Assembly (NCBI GenBank): GCA_050084985.1 | Contig: JBITNC010000002.1 | Coordinates: forward strand, 16,740,001 to 16,804,000 | Direction: 5' to 3' | Source of the DNA: Nageia nagi | Lineage: Eukaryota; Pinophyta | Length of the DNA: 64,000 bases | Shown here: in pieces, positions 1-12,104 of the stretch | Numbering within the stretch: the stretch's first letter is position 1 | Layout of the letters: each line of letters begins with the position of its first letter | The notes under the pieces: model-generated | Seen by the model: only the letters and a program-made list of their open reading frames with translations | The model's database searches: none | Told to the model about the DNA's origin: nothing | Position numbers and translations under genes: made by a program

Positions 1-740
1 ATTAAGAAGTAGAGCATGGATAGACATACAAGAGGAGTTCAGGAAAGCATGCATAGTTTTGTTGAGATGTCCCTCTTTACAGAGTGCAACAACTATAGGG
101 TGGGTAGGGGGATCTATTCTTATGAGAAGAAAGTTTGAGATACCCTTAGCAAACAATTTGAATCTAGTTCTGATTTGAGGTTTTTGTAAATAAAAGTTTT
201 ACAGGGTTATTTTTGTAATTTTTTCAATTGTGAGGATCAGTTTTATAATTTTCCTTATTTTATAATAGTGATGTGTTAAAATAAATTAATTTAGAATTTT
301 TAAAATATAAATGTATTTTATATTATTTGATTTTAATTTTATTTTTTTTAAATTTATCTATTTATTTTATTGTTAAGATTTAAATGACATGTATTAAACA
401 CCATTCCAACAACATGATATTATTACTTGATCAATAATATTAAATTCAAATAAAAAAATCAAAATTTAAATATTTCAAATAGTTAAAAATTTAAATTTTT
501 GAGTTTTTGAAATTTGGGCCTAAATTCATTTAAAAAAATTAAGTGTATTTTTGCAATAAAATACATAATATAGCTTTGATTTGGATAATTTTTTTATGTT
601 GGATTTAGAATTTTGAAGACTACAAATTGAGAATATTTTAAACCTTATTGGTGTTTTGTAAAGACATTTTATCAAGAAAAGAAGTTGTGTGAAAATTTTG
701 TGATATAGTTGAGTTTTGAATATTTGACAAAAATGCATTC
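1..740. other. AT-rich non-coding stretch
   Basis: No recognisable gene. The stretch is very AT-rich, with long A and T runs between about 230 and 560. The short open frames here have no domain character and look like chance. The copia remnant begins just downstream. Confidence 0.6.
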
Positions 741-749
741 CCTAGTGAG

Positions 750-2840
750 TATTGTTGGTGTTGTATTGATCGAAAAGAGAACTATCTAGAGTGGTCTAGA
801 AAACTCAAGCATAACCTCATTTTCAATGACTTTTAGGTTATCATTTACGATGGTGATAATCCTCTTACCAAACCGACTGAAGCCAAGGAGCTTGCAATTC
901 ATATTCATAAAAATATGAAGGTGTATGTTTTGATTGTAATTTCTATGAATAAAGAGGTTAATCACCATATTAAATCAATTGTTGATGTATGGAATAGTTT
1001 GAAAAAGTTGAAAGACTTATTTTTCAAAATTAGAATTAATCCAATTACAATTGAAACTTTTCAACCTTGACTTGAAGGATAATGATCCCATGGCATTAAT
1101 TTTATAAATTCAAGTAATTATGTATGATATAGATTCTACAAGTGTGAAGATGGATATTGCTCTTACATCCTTGATTACCCTCTACCCAACATATTATTAT
1201 TAACTTGAGTCACTCCAAGCTAGTGTTTTATTAAAAGCTCTCACTTTTGTTACATTGGCTGATAAAATTGCAGAGCTTGAGAAAGCTTTTGATAAAATTA
1301 TTGTAGAACTTATTGGAGATACATTGTGTGCTTTCCAAAAAGGAAATAATCCATAGTATGATTCTTTTATAGGAAAGTATAGAAGGTATTATTGTACTAG
1401 GAATAATAGAGGCAAGGGGTGGATCTAATCAAGATGACTGTCGATAGAGATGTTATCTTCATTATGTTCAATGTGATAGGAATAGAAATGATATAAAATT
1501 TTATCAAATACTATGGAAAAAAATCAAAAATAAACATAATAATAGGGCAAAAAAAAATAAAAAGATAAAGAACTCTAGAACTACTCAATTTGTTATTGTT
1601 GAGCATAAATTAGTATTGAAGATTTTCTCAATATTTATTTCACATCATGGGAAGATGTGTGGTTGCTTGATACTAATTTTTCATTAGACCTTCAAACCCA
1701 AAATTAGACCTTACTAACATATCCAACATTAGACCTTCAACGATAAAGATTGGAACTATAAGACTCGATTTACTAGGACTTCTAAATTTTATTCTTCATG
1801 ACGTTCTTTATCTTTTAGAATTGATGAGGAACTTTCTTTCTCTAGTCATAATTCATCAAAAAGAGCATTCTATTCACATTTTTAACAGTAAGGTAGAGAT
1901 AAGGAGATCTTCCAACAACAAGATTGCAATGATTGGAATGGAGGATAAGAAGCTACTTAAGCTAAAAGAAAATTTTGTTTGGTCGAAGAATTATGCATAT
2001 CTCATCCATCAAGAAAAAGGTATAGTTCCATCAAGCCTTTTGTGGCATGCTAGATTTGGGTACCTTAATTATGATGAACTTCATTTGATAACAAAATATG
2101 GTATTAATGGTTTGCCTACTATTCCTAATAATAAAGAACCTTGTCAAGCATGTGTCTTAGGAAAACACTACAAGTAACCTTTCATTGATTCATAATAGAG
2201 AGCATGTAAAATGCTTGAACTCATCCACTCTGATTTGTGTGGACTGCTTGAACATATACTATTTGTTGTTAGAAAAATATATATATCATGAATTTTATTG
2301 ATGATTATATCAGAATGTGTTTGGTGTACTTATTGAAGAATAGGTTTGATCCATTTTAAAAATTTAGATAATTTCATATTAGCATATAAAAAGAATCTTG
2401 AACTCATATTGGAACACTTCATTCTAATAATGGGTGAAGTATATTTCAAATGAATTCAAAGCATATCTTTGCTAATATTGAATTGAACATCAAAATATTA
2501 TTCTTTACAATCCTTAACAGAATGATGTAGTAGAGAGGATGAACACTTCTGAATATATTCTATTTAATGTTGTTTTTCAAGAATGTGAAATTGATTTTTT
2601 GGGATAATGCACTTCATTGTGCAGTATATATGAAAAATAAATATTCATCTCATGCTCTTGATAATCATAAGACTCTTATGAAATGTAGTTTGGCCATATT
2701 TCATTGAATAGATAGCTCAATATTTTTGGCTCCACTTGTTATGACTTGATTCCTAAGGAAAAAATAATCAAACTTAGTCCCAAGAGTCACAAATGCATTT
2801 CCTTGGGGTACTTATGTATAGATTACTTGGATTTTCATAT
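750..2840 (+). pseudogene. Degenerate Ty1-copia polyprotein (gag to integrase)
   Basis: This is a heavily mutated copia polyprotein read piecewise in shifting frames with many stops. A gag/UBN2-like segment (NYLEWSRKLKHNLIF) lies near 765-1070 and more gag near 1085-1330. A weak protease trace (WLLDTNFS) follows near 1660. The clearest part is the GAG-pre-integrase region at 1821-2177, with LLWHARFGYLNYDEL and a C-x2-C pair before LGKHYK. The integrase follows, with IEHQNIILYNP and QNDVVERMN near 2480-2545. It ends at the C-terminal LSPKSHKCISLGYLC motif near 2775-2820. No reverse transcriptase or RNase H is visible downstream, so the element is truncated at its 3' side. Confidence 0.8.
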
Positions 2841-2849
2841 ATATATAGC

Positions 2850-3380
2850 CCATATTTAACCTTGTATATGTAATTTTGTATAATCCTAAAGTTTTGAAAA
2901 TGAAATATAAGAATTAAATGCAAACACACACAAAAATCAAATGAGATAGCAAGAAATTGTATTGGTTCCTCTTAGTGTGAGAGTACATCTAGTTTAATGG
3001 GTGCTCTAAAATTACTGGCCAATATAGTATTACAAAGTATGTGAGAAAATAGAGTAAGTATTATAATATATAGTCTATAAGTATAATTCCCCCAAATTTG
3101 GGTTCCACTCATTTTAGTGCATTAAAATCTAATATTTCTACTCTTGGAGTGGGAAACCCCATTTCTAGAGTTACATAGTGTGTAGACCTCAAATTGTGTA
3201 ACATACGAATGTATACAATAAATAAATCGATCTACAATATAAATGTGCACTATATTAGATTACAATAAATATACATGAAATACATGAACTTAATATGAAG
3301 TGTATGTACAATCCTTAAAAGCAAATAATAATGAATTTTCGAAGGATTAGGATCAGATTCATGGTTAGTTCAAGGTAGAT
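2850..3380. other. Non-coding, possible LTR-like debris
   Basis: No gene is seen. The segment near 2930-3000 (ending GTATTGGTTCCTCTTAGTG) resembles segments near 11490-11560 and 56650-56740, where similar 'TGGTT(C)CTC / CGGTTCACC' text occurs in LTR-like DNA. It may be LTR debris of the copia upstream, but no matching LTR pair was found. Confidence 0.3.
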
Positions 3381-3389
3381 CTTTGTATG

Positions 3390-4915
3390 CATGAATCAAC
3401 TACTCGACCACTAAAATATAGAACCTTTGATCTAGAATATGCATGTTGCTATCAGCGTAGGAGAAGCGCATCACTAATTGCATGGGATATGTCAAATTAT
3501 GATGTGCGCTAAAGATAGAAATTATAGAGCTCAAAGTATAACAAATTATCATGATAGGTGGCATCCATAGACATCGTTACAATCGATAGCCAGCTATCAA
3601 AGTTCTTATCATATCAAAGAGTTTCGATCTATGGAGATCAACCTATTTCTCCCATTTATATAGCCTGCAAAGACATAGAAAGAAGTGAAGGTTGACATGC
3701 TACAAGTGTGGGCATATGAGAAGATAGCCATGATTTGACTTATCAGGCTACAGAGGGTGAGAGAGGATACCACATATGTGTAATTAGCATGTTGGGTGTC
3801 GAGGCTAGGCAAGTATAGGTACCCACAGATCCTAAAGGCCAGGATATGGGAGATAGACTATCTACACCTTGAATACCTAGTGTAGGTGTCGTACATAGAA
3901 TACATCTAGGAGGAAGATGCACATCAGCTAGCATGCGTATTAAAGTCATGCTTTCTCTAGACCAAGAGGAAGCTTATGAATCCCTATCTACCTCAACGAG
4001 TGTTGAGATAATTTGGGATACTATAGGATATTCTTCCTGCCCCTTTTTACTATATTAGGAAGATGATCGAGAGAGATGTCCTCTAAGGGGAGAGATCATT
4101 CCATAATGGAGAAATATATGGGATAAGCCTCGTACTTTGGATGTCATAGAGCACATTTCTATGTCCCCATGTATTGCTCCAAGATACACAACATGGTGGG
4201 TTTTGGTTTGATCGGCTTCATTAGGCATGGAGGAGGATTATGAGGTAGAGGAGGATATGGTTACAGCTTTAGAGGTATCTTCAGATGAGTATCCATAACA
4301 TGTGGACAATCCCTTGCATGACATCCTAGTGCAAAGACCACCAATAATTGCAACACCAGGATTAGACACATTAGCTAAGGCGGTGCCACTTGCGATAGCA
4401 AGTAATACTAAATGACACTCTTAATTATTTTATATTTTTTTCTAGTTTGTTAGTGACATACTAACTTATGACTTCTATGTGTTTGTAGGATATGGCTACT
4501 CGAATAGCTACTATAGAGATGGAGGTCGAGATACTTAGACCTTTTGAGATCATAGTGATAGGTTTGAAAGCACAACTATCTTCCATACAATCCACACTTG
4601 CATCTAAGGATGCATAAATAGCCTCCATGGATCGATCCATGAAGAGGCTACAGGAGAGGGTAGACATACCACCTCCTAATGAGTAGTGGGTATTTATTTA
4701 GAGCCTGATGGATAGGATCTAGAAGAAGGAGAATGACATTATGAAACTTAGGGGGAAGTATGAGAGGACCAAAGCAATCATGGCCACTCATGGGATCAAC
4801 TCTAGTGAGGTTTTGAGTGGTGTATCTTTTTTAGTACCTAGTAGCAATAGTAGGAGGAGGCCTAGGACTAGTGAGGCCAGGAGTAATGGTAGTAGTGCAT
4901 GCCACTAGATTTTAT
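3390..4915 (+). pseudogene. Decayed coding block, possibly plant-mobile-domain type
   Basis: Piecewise translation of the plus strand gives protein-like text broken by many stops. Near 3695-3720 it reads LQVWAYEKIAM, which resembles the LQxWxWER-type motif of plant mobile domain (PMD) proteins. Near 3825-3910 it reads KARIWEIDYLHLEYLV. A separate segment at about 4491-4910 is Lys/Glu-rich and coiled-coil-like (ATIEMEVEILRPFEII, LMDRI, MKLRGKYERTKAIM) and ends in a Ser/Arg-rich tail (SSNSRRRPRTSEARSN). PMD proteins are often carried by transposable elements, which would fit this setting. The family call is tentative because it rests on one short motif. It could equally be an unrelated transposon gene. 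Confidence 0.3.
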
Positions 4916-4919
4916 TATG

Positions 4920-5880
4920 AGACATGTAACCTTTTTTTGGTATAATATATATTATCCTTTTTTAACTCCATTTCTTGGTTTACACATGTGAATGAATGTT
5001 CAATTTTTTTTATTTTGTGTGTTTTAAATGAATGGTTTAATTTTTTTATATAGTTGTACATCTATGTTTTGGCATTTGAATTTCAAAGTACAAGTGTCAA
5101 AGTTATAAGCAACAAACCATACAAATCATTTCATATTCTTATTTATGATACAAAGTAAGAACTCAATCTATAAAATGAATGCAATTACATAACAAATCGA
5201 ATGAAAACATCCAAAATAATGTATAAGCAACATTAATCTTGAAAATGAAAATAAGGTCCCTAGGTACCTCATTCAAGAAATAATGAACAGATTTTAGATT
5301 TTTCTTTTTAACCAATTTAAAAACTTGCCTTTGATCATTTAAAATACTTCAATATGCATTAAGGATGATGAATATAGTATTCATTTATATTCTAGTCTAG
5401 GAAACATATGCTATTAATAATATGAAAATAGGTTGTATGCCATTAGCGATCTGAGATTTAATATGATTTAGCATGAAAAATGTATGGGAAACTTTTTCAA
5501 CATTTACCCAGAAGATCAATAAAATAGTGAATTGACCTTTATAACAATGAACCATACACATTTTCCCATCCAAGAAATAATGTATCTAATATATACTACC
5601 ATTTGTCTTTTTTTAGTTTAAGCAATAACTTTGCATACCTAGGAAGGTTTTTCAATCCAAACATAGTTAAAAAATCCAAGTACAAAGAGAGGTGCCTTCC
5701 TAATGATGTATTGTATATTGTTGGCTATGTGCAAATAAACCTGCATGTTATTGGCGAAGTGGTTTCCATATATTTATCTATCATATTTTATGTCCCTTAT
5801 GTTATAGCTTTTTCTTATCTTTTGCTGATGATTTCTACATCCATATCTGTTAGAAAAATAATCATTCATGCAACTTGAAG
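4920..5880. other. AT-rich non-coding stretch
   Basis: Nothing recognisable is seen. A 91-codon open frame at 5603-5878 is hydrophobic and AT-driven, without motifs, and is not called. Confidence 0.5.
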
Positions 5881-5889
5881 TACGTACCG

Positions 5890-7985
5890 AATTGATGAAT
5901 TCCCTTGGTTATTTGAGTTGTATTTGGTAATGGATTCATAAATATCTCCAATTATTCATTATCAAGGTGTACAGGACCATAAGTTGTGTCAGCATGATCA
6001 TCCATTCAAATTGCTTTCTTCTTAATGAATTCCTGAATGATGTTTCTTAAGATCTTGCAATTTCTTATTAGGTGTCTTAATGTCCTATGATAATTACAAA
6101 ATTTTTCATACCTATAATTTGTAGGAACACCATTGGGAAAATGATGTTGAACCATTGGTGGAAGCTTAATAACTCCTCATTAACAACACATTAACAATAT
6201 TATTAATATTATCAATTAGCCTTATAAACTTTCTATGTGTTCTATTATTTCTCTTATCAACATTAGCATTGATAACTTCTAATTTCTCTTCATATACATG
6301 AGGTTTAGCTTTGTTTTCATACCCTTGAGATTTTTTAGAGCATATGTTATGAAGTTTCTTTAGGCAATCTACTTTTTTAAATAAGATATCTATCATTGCA
6401 GCTAATGTCAAATCATGATTAGAGATAACCAACAATTTATACATAGGTAATAAAGCATGTGCAAAAGTGTCCTTTAAATCTTGCCCAGGAACAGTAATCT
6501 TATTTGCAGTTTGTTTCCATATTTTACACAAATCTTTGAATTGAACTTTTTTTGCAATATTATATTTAAAGTGTCTTAAAAATTGATGTATCAAATCTTC
6601 ATATTTATTAATGTCCTTTTCAATAAGACTAAAATACCATTTCAATGCATCATCTTTTAAACTATTTGAAAATAATTTTACAAGCATATCTTTACCCTGA
6701 ATATATTCCATATCTTCTTCCTGAAATTTTCTAGCATGCAATTTTGGATCTTACAAACCATCAAATTTTGTAAATTTCACACTCTTTTTATGAATAAGCA
6801 CTTTAGAAACAATTCTATCAGTCAATGGACATTTTAAACAAAATAAGAAATCATCTTCATCATCATCAAGCAATTCTCGTTCTAATTTTTTAATTCTTTC
6901 ATCCATTATTTTTTCATTATTTGATACTACGGGAGCTTGTTGTGGTTGTTGAATTTAAATGATAGATATATTATCCTTCAAGGGTGGTGGACAGGCTTAT
7001 GGTGGTACATTTTTTATTTGAGGGGAATATCTATTTGCATCTCTAAGTTCTTTTTCCTTGAGTGGAACAAATGGTACGATTCTATTTACACATTCATATT
7101 CAAGCCTATCAACCAATTCCAATGTAAACTCTAATTATTATTTAGCATTAGCTTGTTCAAAGAAACTAATTTCTTGAGCATCAAGCTTAATGTTGTGTTC
7201 TTCTTATGACCAATTAGGGTGATGTGTATAGGAATTATCAATTATACTAGCAAGCTATTTTTTAACATCTACTATAATTTCTTCATTAATCAAAATCCCT
7301 TACCTTTGTTAGGAAGTGTATCTGTATTGTAATGTGTAGGATTAAGAATCAAATATTCAAAATCATCATCATTTTCCTTATCATCAACCTCGATGGTCAC
7401 TTCATTTAGGGGATTTGTAATATCCACTTCTATGCTGCTAGTGATGTGCTACAGGTTTGCATGTCATTGGTGATATCCTAATTAATAATAGAGACCCTTC
7501 ATTTTAAAGAACCTGCATTTTCATAAGAGAACAAACTATCCAAAGATTCAAACTTGTAGTATCTCCTTCTAATAATTCATAATTGGTTAGAATATCAATA
7601 ACATTTTTATCATTGTTAATAAGATAATATTCTAACTTTTCTTTATTACATAGCAATTCCTTTATTGATCTAACATGGCTAGGAATTTTATCTAATTCTT
7701 TAATTTCAACATTATTATCATAAGAATCTCCATGAATTCCCAAGATTATATTTTCAAAATCATAATCATTTATAAACACATTAATCTTATTGGAATTTTT
7801 TCCAATAGTATCCATCTTTTTGCTAGAACTTGTAGACTCATTATCATTATCTTCATCAGTATCCATTCAATCATTATGATTAAGTTCTTATAGAGGTAAA
7901 TTAGGATTAACCCTAACACTTCTTCTAATATCCTTAAAATTAACCTTACTTTTAGAAACCCTAGGTTGTTCTTCATTTAGATCCA
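5890..7985 (-). pseudogene. Ty3-gypsy gag remnant
   Basis: Read on the minus strand, the gag starts near 7985 (MDLNEEQPRVSKSKV), continues through an acidic region at 7504-7866, and reaches the retrotransposon gag core at 6166-6741. That core carries the family hallmark: KFVKFTKFDG..DPK just upstream, then ALKWYFSLIEKDINKYEDL and FLRHFKYN. Farther along, near 6130-6030, is FCNYHRTLRHLIRNCKIL, which matches the gypsy gag 'YH...GH...C..L' motif. Frames are interrupted by stops and frameshifts. No protease or RT is visible beyond about 5890. In an intact element this gag would form the virus-like particle. Here it is dead. Confidence 0.75.
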
Positions 7986-7989
7986 TTTT

Positions 7990-10300
7990 TGAAACATAGG
8001 TAAAATAAACCTTAGTCTTATCACTTTCTCTAGCTACTACTCTAAGCATTGCATTATAATATCCTTTTATCTTGATATATGTAATATTGCATTAAATCAT
8101 TTAAGAATTCTAAATATGATTTATTAAATAAATAATAAATCATTTTTAGGTGTCTACATAACAAAGGGATTCAATGTTTCAAATTTTGAATCCCATTTTG
8201 GATGCACCTCACACCTTTGCACATCCTCTCCAACAATTACTACATGATGGAATGTTCTTCACCTACCGGTAAGGTTATTCCTAAGAATCGATCCAAAAAC
8301 AACCTGTAGAAACCAATGCGAATGAATTTCAAAATCTAGATGAAAATATAGCCTTCAAAATAAAAGGTATAAGTGGATGCATACCATATGTTGATTTTTT
8401 GGTGATTGGATACATAAAATTAATACATGAATATAATTTTAGGGCAAATGGTCCCCCTTTTGGGGGTCTGAATATTATCTAATTTTAAAATCTAAAAATC
8501 ATAATTTTTGCTTGTAAGAGCTAATTAACTTCTAGAAAGACACTACCTACCAATATTTATTTCCTTTGTAAACGTGTAGTAAAGATCTTAATTCTCACAA
8601 TCTAAACAAATCTTTCTTGGATGCACAAAAATGGGCATCCATTCCTTTCTGATAGATTTCATAATTTATATTTTTTTTCATTCTCTAAGAGGATTGGGTA
8701 AGTGCAAGAAGATGGGTCCAATTTATGGAAAAAAGTGGATGCTTATTCTTTGATTTTCAATTTAATCATAATTGATCTCAAAATTTTAAGTACTTCAATA
8801 TGGAATCTTGAAAAGGTCACTTTAGAAAAAATGTAGTACTCAAAGTGTAGTTTTCAAATGTGTAATTTATTCCAATACCCATATGATAGAAATTAAATTT
8901 TAATAGGCATCTATAAAAACCAATTTTTAAAATTTATTATTTTAGGATCATACCTTAATTGTTGGGCCAACATAATTTGACCTAAATTAAAGTATTTTTT
9001 AAAATATTTTTGGGAAACAATAGTTAATACATTGAAGAATTAATGTTGAGAATATTTTTTCATAATTTTTTGAGGAACTATTTTTACTATTTTTTTATTG
9101 ATCCTAATTACTTATTTTGGAAGTGATTTTATTGGACCACCATAACTTGACCTAAACTTATCCTTTTTTAATTTTTTTATTTAATTGAAAATTATCTATA
9201 GAATGTTGTCATATAATTTTTTTTCATAATTCTAAAAAATAAAAAGTATTAAAAAAATAAGACAATCTACTTTTTCAAGTTTACAAACATATTTGATTGA
9301 AAATTAATTTAAAAATAAAAATATAATTCAATTGTAAAAATATTACATATTTGAAATGTACACTCACTCATCTATAATGGATTTTAATTTTGTAAAAAAT
9401 CCTGTAAAAAACTAATACACATCGAAACTCGATTTTTTCCAATATCAAATGATAAGAACTTGTATGTTCATGTCCAAAGCTAAGGCTTGCCTTACCATGC
9501 CTCACCCAAGCCAAAAACCAAGGCTAAATCGGGGGGAAGAAGATTTTAAACTTAAAATAGGATCCCATTATCTCCCAATGTTCACAACACCCTACCATTT
9601 AGTTTAGAATGAGTCTTTTGAATTCTACTTGAAGGAGGTATGGTTCCAAAGCACCGAGGGTGAGATAATAGGTAGCGCCCTTCATCATTTGATTTCTTGA
9701 CTGATATGAGTGTCATTATCCAAGCATATGGAGTGTGTTCTATGATGATGTTAGGATAATTATATAGCATTGTGATGTTAGTTTAATCTCTAGATATTCT
9801 GACATTGAATACATACTTTGTTTTGTGTGTCAATTCAAAATGATAAGTATCATTGAGCTTAAGTTTATTATCAATAATAAAGTTCTTATAACCATTCAAG
9901 ATCCTAGGCCTAACACAAGTTGTTCCAATACTTGATATGAATTCCACATACCATTTTCTTCTCTAACACACTAACAACACTTTTTCCCTTTTATGAGGAA
10001 ATTGGATCTTTGAATGAAGGAATTGGGAGCGTATTGCAATCCAATCTAGATAAATAGAGAGAAGATAAAGAATAAAAATCTCAAATACATTTTTCTAAGA
10101 TGTTGATTATGATATGAAGTAAGGACGGGCTATGTTACAAGCTAATTTGAGCAACCAAATGCAAAATTCCCTACCTTACATGAGAGAAGGTGTTGGATGA
10201 AGTGGGTATTTATGATTTTACACATTTTCGTGAGCATGTAATGGCCTTTGGTGTTAGTGGTGTCGGTAATGGAAAAGAAATAGTCTGTATGTAAACATGG
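7990..10300. other. AT-rich non-coding stretch
   Basis: No gene or element could be identified. Some short open frames, such as 9582-9770 on the minus strand, have no recognisable motif. It may hold very old transposon DNA. Confidence 0.5.
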
Positions 10301-10305
10301 ACAAC

Positions 10306-10307
<2 letters not shown>

Positions 10308-10337
<30 letters not shown>

Positions 10338-10340
10338 CTT
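10308..10340. repeat. (CTT)11 microsatellite
   Basis: Eleven perfect CTT units in a row (GAA on the other strand). It would be a polymorphic marker candidate. No gene is adjacent. Confidence 0.97.
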
Positions 10341-10782
10341 TAATGGTTAACTTATTTATGGAACCATGTGTTTAAGGATAACTACTTCACAAAACAAATT
10401 TTAAACCATGACATAAGGGTGACTTTTCTCTTATAATATGCATATTTTTTAGGATTTTTTCATTTCCACTTGGTTCATATATTTGAATAATAAAATGTGA
10501 ATATGTAAGGCTTCTCAACACTATAATGTTCATCTTCAGGTTGAATGAATTATTCATGTATAAAGTTATCCCAACCATTTATGAATTATGCAAAGCCATT
10601 GAAGTAGTATAACATGGCATACCATAGGAACCCACAAGTGGTTTCTAGAAAAACATGTCTAGTACCATTCCATTGAATTTTTTTTATATAGTTTTGGGGG
10701 ATTATCTACATACAGTAAAAGTAATGTTTGAAATGAAAAATAAAGTTCATAACATTATCATCAAATAATACGAGATTTTTGT

Positions 10783-10810
10783 GGTTTAAGAATCCACAAA
10801 TTCTTAAACC
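10783..10810. repeat. Perfect 11-bp inverted repeat (hairpin)
   Basis: GGTTTAAGAAT at 10783-10793 and its exact complement ATTCTTAAACC at 10800-10810, separated by the six bases CCACAA. There is no flanking gene and no U-run that would suggest a terminator. It may be a chance palindrome or the end of a decayed element. Confidence 0.6.
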
Positions 10811-11189
10811 AAGATAACCAAAAGAGGTTGTAATGGAGTGCTTACCTTTGAGTGGGATTCTAAGTTGTGCAAGTAGGATGTTGTTCTATTACACAATAGG
10901 AAAATAATAAGCCTATAGAGTTTTTACAAAAAAAAAAATATGTAGTTTTATAAAACAAGATCTCACCTTCTTAACAGGATCTTGTGTTAGAAATAATTAT
11001 TTAAAACTTGAGATCCCATTATGATTCTCATCTTTTGTATTTTTTTCTATATGCATTTCATTTTCATAGAGGTTACATTTCATTTTATAGTGGAATATGC
11101 ATGTAGGTTTTGGTAGTTTATTCAGTGACTTGTATTTTTTGGATGTAGTTTGCACCTTGGAACCCGTGGTGGAAATTTTGGTAGAGTAT

Positions 11190-11425
11190 GTTATGGTTAA
11201 AGTATTAGGGTTTAAATGTTTAGTGATTATGGCTCAAGGGTTATGGTTTAGGGTTTAGTGGTTAGGATTAGGGTTTAGGATTCAAGGGTTACAGTTTAAG
11301 GATTGGGGGTTTAAAGGTAGGATTTAAGGGTTATGGGTAAGGGTTTGAGGTTTGGATTTAGCTTAAAGGTTAGGGTAATTAGTTAAGATTTAATATTAAG
11401 GTAATAGGTTTGGGTTTATGGAATT
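11190..11425 (+). repeat. Degenerate telomere-like (TTTAGGG-type) tract
   Basis: About 230 bp are dominated by variants of the plant telomere unit: GGGTTTA, GGGTTAT, GGATTAGGG, GGTTTAGGGTTTAG. The units are heterogeneous in length and sequence, so this is not active telomere. The tract resumes at about 12010-12095, after roughly 590 bp of unrelated sequence. Confidence 0.65.
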
Positions 11426-12009
11426 GGTGGATTCCATGACCCAAGATATCTCATAGGTTCTCCATCAAATTTAGCAAACACATCTATACTAAAAAACTCA
11501 AGAAATAATCACACAAGTGACACAAGATATATAGTGGTTCCTCTCTATGAGAGTACTCCACTTTAAGATCTCCTTTCCTCTATTCTCTCAAAATAATATG
11601 TACACTCATGGATCTCAACCATGTCTCTCCATAGCATCAAGCATAGCTTGCATGCTTAAGACCTTTCTAACTAAGATCTATACTAACTTACTTACAACTA
11701 TATTTCTCATACTCAATTTCATTATATTTCTTCACAACATGAGTTCCTTTTATAGGACTCAAAACTAACCTCAGGTAGTTAACTAACCTAACCATAAATG
11801 GTTAGTTAACCCTGAGTTACTAATATAAAATTACATTCAATTGTTAATGGAGACACTATTCCATCCACTAGATAATATTTTAAGTTGAGTGGATAACACT
11901 ATTCTACCCACCATGCATGAACCTCATTATCACCTAATAAGCAACTTTAGGTGATTATTAATATGCTAAAGCATATTAATTAATATAATTCCCTAAGTAA
12001 AATTATTAG
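11426..12009. other. Insertion-like block splitting the telomere-like tract
   Basis: Sequence between the two GGGTTA-rich segments has a different composition. It contains an LTR-like segment near 11486-11560 (ATATAGTGGTTCCTCTCT) and a near-perfect inverted repeat at 11766-11819. That repeat has the core GTTAACTAACC (left) against GGTTAGTTAAC (right), separated by about 11 bases. It may be a small solo LTR or MITE, but I could not fix its ends or a target-site duplication. Confidence 0.35.
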
Positions 12010-12095
12010 TTTTAACATGGGTTACAGGTTTGGGTTAAATGTTAGGGTTAGGGGTTAGGGTTAATGGTTATGGTTTAGGGGTCAAGGTAATGGTA
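12010..12095 (+). repeat. Second part of telomere-like tract
   Basis: GGGTTACAGGTTTGGG, GTTAGGGTTAGGGGTTAGGG and similar units. It continues the tract at 11190-11425 on the same strand. Repeat X begins right after it at about 12105. Confidence 0.6.
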
Positions 12096-12104
12096 ATAAA
12101 TTCA

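Noticed and set aside
10783-10810. Rho-independent-type terminator
   Set aside because: This is a eukaryotic nuclear context. The hairpin is AT-rich and not followed by a T run.
11190-12095. Chromosome end (true telomere)
   Set aside because: Units are heterogeneous and interrupted, and ordinary sequence continues on both sides.
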